A stretch of 52,569 nucleotides of DNA from Membranihabitans maritimus (lineage in GTDB: Bacteria > Bacteroidota > Bacteroidia > Chitinophagales > Saprospiraceae), in NCBI RefSeq assembly GCF_021729145.1, contig NZ_JAJSLW010000028.1, forward strand, positions 1 to 52,569, in the 5' to 3' direction. Made by a program: the position numbers and the translations under genes. Numbering within the stretch: the stretch's first letter is position 1; every line of letters starts with the position of its first letter. The notes beneath the pieces are model-generated. The model ran no database searches. It worked only from the letters and a program-made list of their open reading frames with translations, and was not told the DNA's origin. Shown in pieces: positions 5,577-13,959 of the stretch.

Positions 5577-7835
5577 ATGGAGACAATCAGCATATTTGAA
5601 ACCAAAGAAAAGAATACTAAAAAAGGAGTAAAGGAATCATTTCCGGTTACGGGAATGACCTGTGCCTCTTGTGCAGCGAGTGTTGAATCTGTATTAAAAC
5701 ATACCGAGGGAGTATTTGACGCAAACGTCAATTTCGCGAACAGTTCTGTTATGGTAGAGTATGATGAGGGGTTGAACCCTAATCAACTTCAAAACGCGCT
5801 TCGTGAGGTCGGTTACGATATTATAATTGATGCCGAAGACCCTTCGGAAGTACAGCAAGAACTTCAGCAAAAACATTATCAGGACATAAAAAACCGTACC
5901 ATCTGGTCGGCGATACTTACGCTACCCATTTTTGTGTTGGGAATGTTCTATATGCAATGGGAACCAGGCAAATGGATTTCATTGGTATTGGCCTTTCCAA
6001 TTCTTTTTTGGTTTGGGCGCAGTTTTTTCATCAATGCCTTCAAGCAGGCCAAACACGGTAAAGCAAATATGGATACCTTGGTGGCGTTGAGTACCGGAAT
6101 CGCCTTCATCTTTAGTGTATTTAACACTTTCTTTCCTGAATTTTGGTTGAGTCGTGTCATCGAGCCTCACGTATATTACGAAGCGGCTACCGTCATTATT
6201 ACCTTTATTTCCTTGGGGAAACTATTGGAAGAAAAGGCTAAATCAAATACATCTTCAGCCATCAAAAAACTAATGGGTCTTCAGCCTAAAACCCTTAAAA
6301 TTATTGAGAATGGTGAAGAAAAGGAAATCCCTATTGCATCTGTACAGGTGGGTCAGACCATTTTGGTACGTCCCGGAGAAAAGATTCCGGTGGATGGCGA
6401 AGTTTCCAAGGGAAGCTCGTATGTAGATGAAAGTATGATTACGGGAGAACCCGTTCCAGTTCAGAAATCCCAAGGGGAAAAGGTGTTCGCCGGTACGGTT
6501 AATCAAAAAGGAAGCTTTCAATTTACGGCTGAAAAAGTAGGTGGAGAAACCCTGCTTTCCCAAATCATTAAAATGGTTCAGCAAGCGCAAGGGAGTAAGG
6601 CACCCGTTCAAAAACTGGTCGATAAGATTGCCGGTATTTTTGTTCCCGTGGTGTTGGGTATTTCCATTGTAACCTTCATCGTCTGGATGTCCGTAGGAGG
6701 CGATAATGCCTTTTCACAAGCCTTATTGACCTCTGTAGCCGTATTGGTTATCGCTTGCCCCTGTGCCTTGGGCTTGGCAACGCCAACTGCCATAATGGTG
6801 GGTATCGGTAAGGGAGCTGAAAATAATATTTTGATAAAGGATGCCGAAAGTTTAGAGCTTGGCCATAAAGTGAATGCAGTAATCCTTGATAAAACGGGTA
6901 CGATTACGGAAGGAAAACCATTAGTAACCGACATACTTTGGAAGGACAAGCTTGAAAATCAGAACGATTACAAGGAAATTCTCTTGGCTATCGAAGCACA
7001 ATCGGAACATCCTTTGGCAGAAGCGGTCGTCAATCGTTTGAAAGAAGAAAATATTGAACAAGCAGAAATTACTTCCTTCGAAAGCATTACAGGGAAAGGT
7101 GTAAAGGCGCAATCAGAGAATGGTTCAAAATATTATGTAGGCAACCATAAACTTATGGTCGAAAAGAATATTCAAATCGACGCTTCTTTGATACAAACAG
7201 CAGAAAGTCTGGAAGAGAAGGCAAAAACAGTCATATTCTTGGGTAACGAAAATCAAGTGCTTGCGATACTGGCAATTGCGGACAGGATTAAAGAAACTTC
7301 AAAAAAAGCCATCACTACGCTTCAAGAAAGGGGCATCGAGGTCTATATGCTCACGGGAGATAACAATAAAACGGCTTCCGCCGTGGCAAATCAGGTGGGG
7401 ATTTCAAATTACCAGGGCGAAGTAATGCCTTCGGACAAAGCCGCTTTTGTTGAAAAATTACAGGCAGATGGAAAGATAGTCGCAATGGTAGGCGATGGTA
7501 TCAACGATTCGCACGCTTTGGCGCAAGCCAATGTGAGTATTGCAATGGGTAAAGGTTCGGATATAGCAATGGATGTAGCGAAAATGACCTTGATAACATC
7601 GGATTTACAATCCATACCCAAAGCATTGGAACTGTCAAAAAGAACCGTTTTGGGCATACGTCAGAACTTGTTCTGGGCATTTATTTACAACATCATTGGT
7701 ATTCCAATAGCGGCAGGAATACTTTATCCCGTAAATGGGTTTTTATTAGACCCTATGATTGCAGGTGCAGCAATGGCATTTAGCAGCGTATCTGTAGTTG
7801 CAAATAGCTTAAGACTGAAACGAGTAAAACTTTAA
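5577..7835 (+). CDS. copA: copper-translocating P1B-type ATPase
   Basis: Inner-membrane ATPase that exports Cu(I) (or Ag(I)) from the cytoplasm. With the ATG at 5577 it has 752 residues. In order: one N-terminal HMA domain with [10 protein letters not shown] (about residue 26), paired N-terminal helices, actuator TGEPVP (about 289), the intramembrane metal site [11 protein letters not shown] (Cys about 393 and 395) that marks Cu(I)-type pumps, phosphorylation site [10 protein letters not shown] (Asp about 438), SEHPLAEA, and the hinge [12 protein letters not shown] (about 639). All catalytic residues are present. Gene order (merTP before, CopZ-like chaperone 23 bases after) supports metal export. 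An alternative TTG start at 5550 would add nine residues but falls inside a palindrome, so it is less likely. Hg(II) or mixed thiophilic-metal export is possible. Confidence 0.95.
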   Translation: METISIFETKEKNTKKGVKESFPVTGMTCASCAASVESVLKHTEGVFDANVNFANSSVMVEYDEGLNPNQLQNALREVGYDIIIDAEDPSEVQQELQQKHYQDIKNRTIWSAILTLPIFVLGMFYMQWEPGKWISLVLAFPILFWFGRSFFINAFKQAKHGKANMDTLVALSTGIAFIFSVFNTFFPEFWLSRVIEPHVYYEAATVIITFISLGKLLEEKAKSNTSSAIKKLMGLQPKTLKIIENGEEKEIPIASVQVGQTILVRPGEKIPVDGEVSKGSSYVDESMITGEPVPVQKSQGEKVFAGTVNQKGSFQFTAEKVGGETLLSQIIKMVQQAQGSKAPVQKLVDKIAGIFVPVVLGISIVTFIVWMSVGGDNAFSQALLTSVAVLVIACPCALGLATPTAIMVGIGKGAENNILIKDAESLELGHKVNAVILDKTGTITEGKPLVTDILWKDKLENQNDYKEILLAIEAQSEHPLAEAVVNRLKEENIEQAEITSFESITGKGVKAQSENGSKYYVGNHKLMVEKNIQIDASLIQTAESLEEKAKTVIFLGNENQVLAILAIADRIKETSKKAITTLQERGIEVYMLTGDNNKTASAVANQVGISNYQGEVMPSDKAAFVEKLQADGKIVAMVGDGINDSHALAQANVSIAMGKGSDIAMDVAKMTLITSDLQSIPKALELSKRTVLGIRQNLFWAFIYNIIGIPIAAGILYPVNGFLLDPMIAGAAMAFSSVSVVANSLRLKRVKL

Positions 7836-7858
7836 TATTAATTATAAATTCAAAAACA

Positions 7859-8071
7859 ATGAAAACTTTAAAATTTAAAACAAATATCAATTGTGGTGGT
7901 TGTGTATCAAAAGTAACCCCTTTTTTAAACAAACAAGACGGTGTTGAAAGATGGGAAGTGGATACCGGTAACCCCGATAAAATCTTAACTGTGGAAAGTA
8001 AAGGTGCTACCGATAAAGATATAGAGACCACTTTAAAGAAGATTGGATTTAAAACTGAGAAAATTGCTTAA
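7859..8071 (+). CDS. CopZ-like heavy-metal chaperone (HMA domain)
   Basis: A 70-residue stand-alone HMA domain: FKTNINCGGCVSKVTPFLNK places the CxxC pair (CGGC) in the metal-binding loop, and the rest keeps the beta-alpha-beta-beta-alpha-beta pattern ending in KKIGFKTEKI. It lacks a signal peptide, so it is cytoplasmic. It follows copA by 23 bases and would deliver Cu(I) to the ATPase. The motif lacks the usual Met before the first Cys (INCGGC instead of MTCxxC), as in many Bacteroidota copies. Confidence 0.88.
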   Translation: MKTLKFKTNINCGGCVSKVTPFLNKQDGVERWEVDTGNPDKILTVESKGATDKDIETTLKKIGFKTEKIA

Positions 8072-8245
8072 AAATTCAAAGGGTTTGTGGCTGTCTGGAA
8101 AATTTTGATAGGCTCTTTTACCTTGGAAGATCAAGAAACAAAATTAACTATTTTTTTATTATATTGAAAATCAGTTTTTTGTAAAAAGAGCTTATTGAAA
8201 TTAAATATGATAGGATTTGTTCGTGTTTATATTCAAATATTCCTA

Positions 8246-8424
8246 TATCTTTGTGCCCACGGAAAAAATCGTAGCAAAGGTTACCTATTCGGTTACCTCG
8301 ATTTATTGAAATAGACCAATTGTCTGGTAATCAAAATATTGTTGAGTGGTAAGTTAGTTTTGCCACCCCGACATACTGAAACAAATAAAAAATCTTGTTA
8401 GTCATTGGATTAACAAGATTTTTT
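8246..8424 (+). ncRNA. candidate small structured RNA with own promoter and terminator
   Basis: TATCTTTG at 8246-8253 is an exact TAnnTTTG box; a -33 element is weak. About 130 bases downstream the strong hairpin 8387-8424 would end the transcript. In between no long reading frame is open, but several short pairings are possible: GGTTACC with GGTAATC, AGAC/GTCT around CAATT, and GTGG/CCAC. GGTTACCT occurs twice, 13 bases apart (about 8279 and 8292). It could be a small RNA, or the promoter-bearing end of an integrated element. Speculative. Confidence 0.25.
8387..8424 (+). terminator. strong terminator hairpin at end of metal island
   Basis: AAAAAATCTTGTTA (8387-8400) and TAACAAGATTTTTT (8411-8424) are perfect 14-bp arms around a ten-base loop. 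The second arm ends in six T and more T follow (ttttttgttttt), so it suits the plus strand; the A-run makes it usable on both. Confidence 0.75.
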
Positions 8425-8456
8425 GTTTTTGGGCCAAACCAGTTGGGGTTTTATTC

Positions 8457-8488
8457 AAAAAAAAGGGTGTTCGAATAGTCAAACACCC
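8457..8488 (-). terminator. terminator of the susC-susD transcript
   Basis: GGGTGTT (8465-8471) pairs with AACACCC (8482-8488). Read on the minus strand the stem is followed by eight T (8457-8464). It lies 33 bases past the susD stop and should end that operon. Confidence 0.75.
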
Positions 8489-8520
8489 GATAAAACTTTT
8501 TCACAATCCAGGAAGTATTT

Positions 8521-10218
8521 TTATTTAGCAAACCACAATTTGGTATCCTGTCGGTCGGCCCCTTGTCGATTCACTGCCTGGTTTACATTGTCTCCGTTTG
8601 AATTATAGGCCCCATTGCCATACCGCATTCTCTGGGGATATGCCCCGTTTATAGTACCCAGGCCATATAACTCAACATCTGAAACACCATTAGCCAATTC
8701 ACTGGGGTAACCTGTTTTTCGGACAATAGACCAGGCTTCGAAACCATCTGTATAGGCTGCTATCCACCTTTGAATTGCTATTTTTTCCAGGTTTTCTTCC
8801 GGTGTGCCATTTAACTGTGCAAGTTCCGCTTCTGCTAAATAAGCATCGATTTCGCCATCACTTACTTCCCAGAGCTTCATAGCTTGTCGTATTGCTTCTT
8901 GAAACAATGCCTGTGCATCTCCTCCCATGCCATTTACTGCAGCCTGAGCCTGTAAGAAGTAGGATTCTGCAGCCGTCATTACTATTTCAGGAAAAATGGG
9001 ACTTCCCTGATTTTTTTGCTGAATGACCCAGTTGGATGGTTGGCTATAAAATTCATAACGAACCAGTGGTTTTATTTGGGCATTCATTCGGATAGGCTGC
9101 CCTAAGTAGTATTGATTTTCAGGAATAGTGACCATCCAGCCACCGCTTGTCTCTTCGACGCTAACTTCAGCTCCCTGGGCGCGCATATTATCTACAAGAA
9201 ATTGTGCTCTTTTCGGAAATAACTCAAATCCTTCAGGATCATTTTCCTGGTTAGGCCGTAATATTTCAATACTCCCTCCCGGAGCTGGCTGAGCATATTG
9301 AGAGAGTCTGGGATCGTCGTTATCAATCAAATATTTCAGCAGTGTTTGACTTACGGTCCATTTTGATCCTAACCCACCAAAATTATGCCATACATCACCA
9401 TAGGCAGCACTTCCAAATTGGTCAATTTCTGTATCTTTATCGAGCAGGGCGTTTTCAGACTCATTGGACAACAAAGGATTTTGTAAGGCTTCTTCTATAG
9501 CTGAGGTCGCAAAACCAGCACCTTCTGCACCCATAGCCCGAGTGGCTATTCTTAATTTTAGGGTATTGGCCAGTTTTTTCCATTTCTGTAAATTACCTCC
9601 AAAATATAAATCATTTTCACCCAAATCCTGTATTCCGTCACCTGTCGAAGTTTTATCTCCTATGGTTGCCATTGCTTCATTGAGATCCGATATTAAACCT
9701 TGGTATATTTCTGCCTGCGTATCGTATTTGGGAAGAAGGATTCCTTCTTGCGCCGCTTCTGAGTAGGGAATTTCTCCAAATATGTCTGTATACATTTGAA
9801 AATATAAAGACTTAATAATCTTCCCTACGGCATACATATTTTCATTTTCAAATTCACCGCCTTCCCGTGTAAATTTCAGGTAGGTATCGAGCGTGCCCAG
9901 ATACCCACTGAGCCAATCCCAGGTGGCATCAGTGTATGCCGGATCGTAGGAATATCCCAGTTCATCCGTCCACCAACAACCGTGGTTACCGAATGTGAAG
10001 TGGCCGGCGTAGCGATCAGCATGAATGAGTTGGGCTCTCCAGTATGGGAATCGATTGGGACCGTATAGAACATATTGAGGAACGGTAAGAAAATACCGTG
10101 CACTGGCCTCATCTTGTGTAATTGCATTAGGGTTGGTATTTATCTCATCAAAATCAGAGGTACATGAGAACATAAATAAGCCTAAAGCAAATGATAGATA
10201 TATTATTACGTATTTCAT
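8521..10218 (-). CDS. SusD/RagB-family nutrient-binding outer-membrane lipoprotein (SusD_2 type)
   Basis: A 565-residue surface lipoprotein that caps the SusC partner and binds the substrate. The signal peptide ends in the lipobox LFMFSCTSD (Cys about 19). The next stretch, FDEINTNPNAITQDEA, is typical of the SusD-like 2 branch (DINxNPN), as are the TPR-like helices and the C-terminal RYGNGAYNSNGDNVNQAV region. It follows the susC gene by 12 bases on the same strand and ends before a good terminator. Which glycan or peptide is bound cannot be read from the sequence; neighbouring oxidative sugar genes hint at a carbohydrate. Confidence 0.92.
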   Translation of the reverse strand: MKYVIIYLSFALGLFMFSCTSDFDEINTNPNAITQDEASARYFLTVPQYVLYGPNRFPYWRAQLIHADRYAGHFTFGNHGCWWTDELGYSYDPAYTDATWDWLSGYLGTLDTYLKFTREGGEFENENMYAVGKIIKSLYFQMYTDIFGEIPYSEAAQEGILLPKYDTQAEIYQGLISDLNEAMATIGDKTSTGDGIQDLGENDLYFGGNLQKWKKLANTLKLRIATRAMGAEGAGFATSAIEEALQNPLLSNESENALLDKDTEIDQFGSAAYGDVWHNFGGLGSKWTVSQTLLKYLIDNDDPRLSQYAQPAPGGSIEILRPNQENDPEGFELFPKRAQFLVDNMRAQGAEVSVEETSGGWMVTIPENQYYLGQPIRMNAQIKPLVRYEFYSQPSNWVIQQKNQGSPIFPEIVMTAAESYFLQAQAAVNGMGGDAQALFQEAIRQAMKLWEVSDGEIDAYLAEAELAQLNGTPEENLEKIAIQRWIAAYTDGFEAWSIVRKTGYPSELANGVSDVELYGLGTINGAYPQRMRYGNGAYNSNGDNVNQAVNRQGADRQDTKLWFAK

Positions 10219-10230
10219 TGTAATGGTTTT

Positions 10231-13200
10231 TTAGAATTTGACAGTTAAATTTGCTCCTAATCTTCTGGTAGTCGGTAAGTTGTAAAATAAGAATCCTTGT
10301 GAAAAATTGCTGGTGCTGTAACTGGATTCAGGATCAAAGTTTGGAATGTCTTTGTAAAAAAAGAACAAATTCCTTCCAACTAATCCTATACTTAGCCCTT
10401 TGATAAATTTATTTGACAAATATTTTGAAGGAACTTTGTATGAAAGGGAAACTTCACGTAGTCTCAAATTAGTTTGGTCGTAAATATATTCTGAAGGAAT
10501 ACCACTAATTGAACCCCAGTATTGCTGGGCTGTGATGGACTGGCTATTGGATTCATAAACTGGACTGTCAGCGGTACCGGTGTTAACTACCCCTTCTACT
10601 GTAACACCATTATCCCGGTATCGCAAAGTTCGGGAAGATACTCCTGATCCATCCAAACCAGCATCTGTTCCCGAATACAATTGACCTCCAATCCTAAAAT
10701 CCAGCAGTAATCGAAGAGAAAAATCTTTGTAGGTTAAGGTGTTATTGAATCCACCAGTCCAGTCGGGTTGATAATTTCCCAGAAATACTCTTTGGTCACT
10801 GGCTTGTGGTCTTCCGGTAGCGTCTACTACGATTTCTCCAGCGTCATTAGTCATCCACGTATTTCCGTAAATATCACCAAAACCTCCTCCGACAGTAGCT
10901 TGTACAACAACATTGCCCGAGTTTGTAGTAGAAAATACAAAATTTTCTAATTCGTCGACCAATTCTACTAATTGGTTGTCATTGTGTGCCATATTTAAAG
11001 AGACATCCCATGTGAAATCTTCATTCGCTACGGGTACTCCACCTATGAGTAATTCAACCCCTTTATTTGACATTTCACCTACATTGGTTCTGAAGGTACT
11101 GTAACCAGTAGATGCTGGGACAGGTACATCCATGATCAAATTTTTGGATTTTATATCGTAGTAGGAGAAATCTCCATAAACCCTGTTATCAAAAATTCTC
11201 ACTTCTGCCCCAAACTCCAGCGAAGTAGTTTGTTCCGGCTGTAAATCTGGATTCAATCTTACACTTGGCCTTGTTAGGGTGGTCAAATCCAGGTATGAAT
11301 TTTGCTGCAAATTGTAAAAGTTGTCTAATTGATAAGGCCCCGTATCACTACCGACTTGTGCCCATGATACTCTCAGTTTAGCGAGATTCAAATTCCTCAT
11401 ATTGAGTGACTCACTTAAAAGATACGACAAACTTGCAGCCGGATAAAAATAAGATCGGTTGTTTTCAGGTAATGTAGAAGACCAATCATTCCTTCCGGAT
11501 AAATCTAGATATATCATATCTTTATAAGATAGAGAAGCCGAAGCGTACAGAGAATTTACTTTTTTCTCGGAGGTAGGGGTGTAACTGGGTACTAAATTCC
11601 GGGCACTTGCTGTTGTGGCTTTTGTCGGAATCTTAAAATCTTCTCCGAAAATACCAATGTTTTCACTTGTTGCATATAATAAATTCCCACCCAGATTTCC
11701 GTTGATACTCCAGTCTTCGTTAAATCGCTTATTGGCAATTAACAAAAAGTCAGCGTTGGTTTCTGTAGTTTTGAATTTTCTGTAGTTAAATCTTCCGGAA
11801 GGGAAAAACCAATGTCCGAAAGATGTTACCGATTCAATATTTTGATTTACATAGTCTGTTCCTATCCGCGCAAATCCACTTAACCAATCAGAAAATTGAT
11901 AGGTAGCTTTGGCAAAACCGTAAAACCGATTTCTTTGGTCTTCATTCCTGTCATTGTATAATATCCAATAAGGGTTTCCATTGCTGGACCCATACGTTCT
12001 TACCGATAAATCTGATTCATTTTGATAATCTTCGTAATCAGCTAATGACAGATTCCGGGGAATATCATATAGATAAGCCATTATACCTTCAGTTCCCTGC
12101 GTTACCCTGTTTTTGGCATCCTGTGTGAAATAGGTGATCTTGGCGTCCAATGTCAGGCGATCTGAAAGCCTTGCATTTCCGCGAAGGTTAAAGTTGTGCC
12201 TCCCGATGCCGGAATTCGGTAGTATTGATTCTGCCTGGTTATTGGTATATGAAAATCGCATGTTGGCATTTTCATTACCTCCTTCCAGGGCCAGTGTGTT
12301 TACCCAATTTGATCCTGTACGAAAAAAATCAGATACATTATCAGGTCTTGCCAGGTATGGCCTTTGTTCTCCAGTGTAGTATAATTGCTGGGATCCGTCG
12401 AGTGGTGCTCCCCAGGACCCGCCTTGTGTTTGAAGGACTTCAAGGTCTGAAGTAATATCTCCCTGACTTCCCTGGCCATATTGGTTTTGTAGTTCGGGAA
12501 TAATCAAAGGATTTTCAAACGTGAAATTGGACGAATAGGTAACGCCTATGCCTTTTTGAGCAGTTCCTTTTTTAGTAGTAATCAAAACCACACCGTTAGA
12601 AGCCCGGCTACCGTAAAGAGCAGCAGCATTCGGACCTTTAAGTACAGAAATACTTTCTATATCATCTGGATTTATATCTGATACCCCCGTTCCGTAGTCC
12701 GTTCGAGAATATTCCCCTGCTCCGGATCCGGCTGCACTACCAAATCCACTATTGTCGATAGGGACTCCATCCACTACATACAGTGGTTGGTTATTGCCGG
12801 TAAGGGAATTATTCCCTCGAATTACTACTCTCGAGCCACTCGCCGGTCCCCCGGTAGATTGGGTGATGACTACTCCAGCTACCCGGCCGGATAAAGAATT
12901 TACTACGTTCGTTTCTTTTACAGTATTGACATCACTTCCTCCTATTTCTGTCACTGCGTACCCCAGTGCCTTTTTATCTCTTGAAATTCCCAGAGCCGTA
13001 ACGACTACTTCATTGAGTGCGATCCCTTCCTGAAGGGTAATATTAATTTCTGTTCTTTCTTCGATTTCAATTGTTTGAGTGGAGTAGCCAACTAAACTAA
13101 ATTGCAAAGTGGCGTCACCGGGTACTGTTATACTATAGTTTCCGTCAAAATCTGTAATAGTACCACTATTGTTGGCACTGCAAAAGACATTGGCTCCAAT

Positions 13201-13305
13201 TAACGGGTCACCATTACTGTCTGTTACATTACCTTCAACCGTGATTTGAGCTGATATTGAAAAGCTCAGAAAACACAGAATTATGAAAAGTACTGATTGT
13301 TTCAT
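10231..13305 (-). CDS. SusC/RagA-family TonB-dependent outer-membrane transporter
   Basis: TonB-powered importer that forms a complex with the SusD protein encoded next to it. I start it at the ATG at 13305, giving about 1024 residues, because a good signal peptide begins there (MKQSVLFIILCFLSFSISAQ); a start 60 bases upstream would place 20 polar residues before it and would begin inside the palindrome at 13349-13375. Domains: carboxypeptidase-regulatory-like repeat (VEGNVTDSNGDPLIGANV, about residues 23-105), a TonB-box-like LNEVVVTALG, plug (SGRVAGVVITQSTGGPASGS, YVVDGVPIDN) and a long beta-barrel ending LGANLTVKF with terminal Phe. There is no STN domain, so unlike the second SusC it should not signal to an anti-sigma factor. 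Confidence 0.93.
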   Translation of the reverse strand: MKQSVLFIILCFLSFSISAQITVEGNVTDSNGDPLIGANVFCSANNSGTITDFDGNYSITVPGDATLQFSLVGYSTQTIEIEERTEINITLQEGIALNEVVVTALGISRDKKALGYAVTEIGGSDVNTVKETNVVNSLSGRVAGVVITQSTGGPASGSRVVIRGNNSLTGNNQPLYVVDGVPIDNSGFGSAAGSGAGEYSRTDYGTGVSDINPDDIESISVLKGPNAAALYGSRASNGVVLITTKKGTAQKGIGVTYSSNFTFENPLIIPELQNQYGQGSQGDITSDLEVLQTQGGSWGAPLDGSQQLYYTGEQRPYLARPDNVSDFFRTGSNWVNTLALEGGNENANMRFSYTNNQAESILPNSGIGRHNFNLRGNARLSDRLTLDAKITYFTQDAKNRVTQGTEGIMAYLYDIPRNLSLADYEDYQNESDLSVRTYGSSNGNPYWILYNDRNEDQRNRFYGFAKATYQFSDWLSGFARIGTDYVNQNIESVTSFGHWFFPSGRFNYRKFKTTETNADFLLIANKRFNEDWSINGNLGGNLLYATSENIGIFGEDFKIPTKATTASARNLVPSYTPTSEKKVNSLYASASLSYKDMIYLDLSGRNDWSSTLPENNRSYFYPAASLSYLLSESLNMRNLNLAKLRVSWAQVGSDTGPYQLDNFYNLQQNSYLDLTTLTRPSVRLNPDLQPEQTTSLEFGAEVRIFDNRVYGDFSYYDIKSKNLIMDVPVPASTGYSTFRTNVGEMSNKGVELLIGGVPVANEDFTWDVSLNMAHNDNQLVELVDELENFVFSTTNSGNVVVQATVGGGFGDIYGNTWMTNDAGEIVVDATGRPQASDQRVFLGNYQPDWTGGFNNTLTYKDFSLRLLLDFRIGGQLYSGTDAGLDGSGVSSRTLRYRDNGVTVEGVVNTGTADSPVYESNSQSITAQQYWGSISGIPSEYIYDQTNLRLREVSLSYKVPSKYLSNKFIKGLSIGLVGRNLFFFYKDIPNFDPESSYSTSNFSQGFLFYNLPTTRRLGANLTVKF

Positions 13306-13348
13306 ACTGAATGTTTTATGGTTTTGATAATATAGTTTGTTTAAAAAC

Positions 13349-13375
13349 TTACTAAATACATGCATTATTTAGTAA
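13349..13375. promoter_or_regulatory. 27-bp inverted repeat, likely operator of the susC-susD operon
   Basis: TTACTAAATA (13349-13358) and TATTTAGTAA (13366-13375) are perfect 10-bp arms around CATGCAT. The site starts 44 bases upstream of the susC ATG, the place expected for an operator or a 5'-leader stem. No regulator gene is adjacent. Confidence 0.5.
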
Positions 13376-13627
13376 ATTTTACCTAATGAAAACGACTTGT
13401 ATTATAGGATTTAGGATTTAATTCCAAACATTAATTCTACTCTTTCATATTTCATAACGTATGAGGTTGGTTAATCGCTGCGAGTTACTTTAAATTTTCC
13501 TTTTAGTGTTAATGTCTAATCAATTTAATTAATGGTGGTAATATTGATCTTAATAAATTATTTATTTTAATTATATTCAATATTGTGTTTTAAGTTTTGC
13601 ATTGTAATAAGGATTATAGATAATTAG

Positions 13628-13786
13628 ATGGGCATTATCCATTACTTCCATTATGAATATTACACGTTTGGCCACCAAAAAGATATTAAAAATGAAATTA
13701 TTATCTATCCCGTTGGGAACGAATCGGATGGGCATTCCGATCCAATGAAATTCCTGGATGATAAGGGAATACTACTTTCTCAATAA
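13628..13786 (+). pseudogene. 52-codon ORF, possible agmatine/peptidylarginine deiminase remnant
   Basis: An ATG-to-TAA frame of 52 codons. Its second half, SDGHSDPMKFLDDKGILL, resembles the catalytic GHxDxxxRFLD segment of the agmatine deiminase/PAD fold, where His and Asp are catalytic. The first half (IHYFHYEYYTFGHQK) shows no match and nothing of the family follows in any frame. It may be an eroded fragment, a small unknown gene, or a chance match. Confidence 0.25.
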
Positions 13787-13959
13787 TTCCTGTATCATAG
13801 CATTTCCGCAGGACGGAAAGTATTACCAACGACAAAGAATTGGTCGGGAAGTGCAAAAAAATTATTTATTGTTGTAGAGACGGAAGTTTTGTAATGCAGA
13901 ATTGATGGAGGATCCCCATTGGAATAGCGAGGAGGAAATATAAATGAAACCAAAAAGGT

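Larger units (their letters stand above)
8072..8520. other. spacer between metal island and SusCD locus
   Basis: No convincing protein gene. It holds a -7-like box with structured segment (8246-8424), a plus-strand terminator hairpin at 8387-8424 and a minus-strand terminator at 8457-8488. It is the right-hand end of the metal island. Confidence 0.6.
13306..13959. other. long spacer upstream of susC
   Basis: AT-rich leader of the susC gene with an inverted repeat (13349-13375), then a short possible gene remnant at 13628-13786. From 13787 to 13959 the frames are broken and nothing is recognisable. Confidence 0.5.

Noticed and set aside
1-8071. Complete mercury resistance (mer) operon
   Set aside because: MerT-MerP fusions are present but no merA, merB or merR, so it is not called a mer operon.
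8246-8310. CTnDOT-like attachment core (GTAnnTTTGC) in the GGTTACC region
   Set aside because: The minus strand has GTAACCTTTGC, one base too long for the core, and no integrase is in the window.
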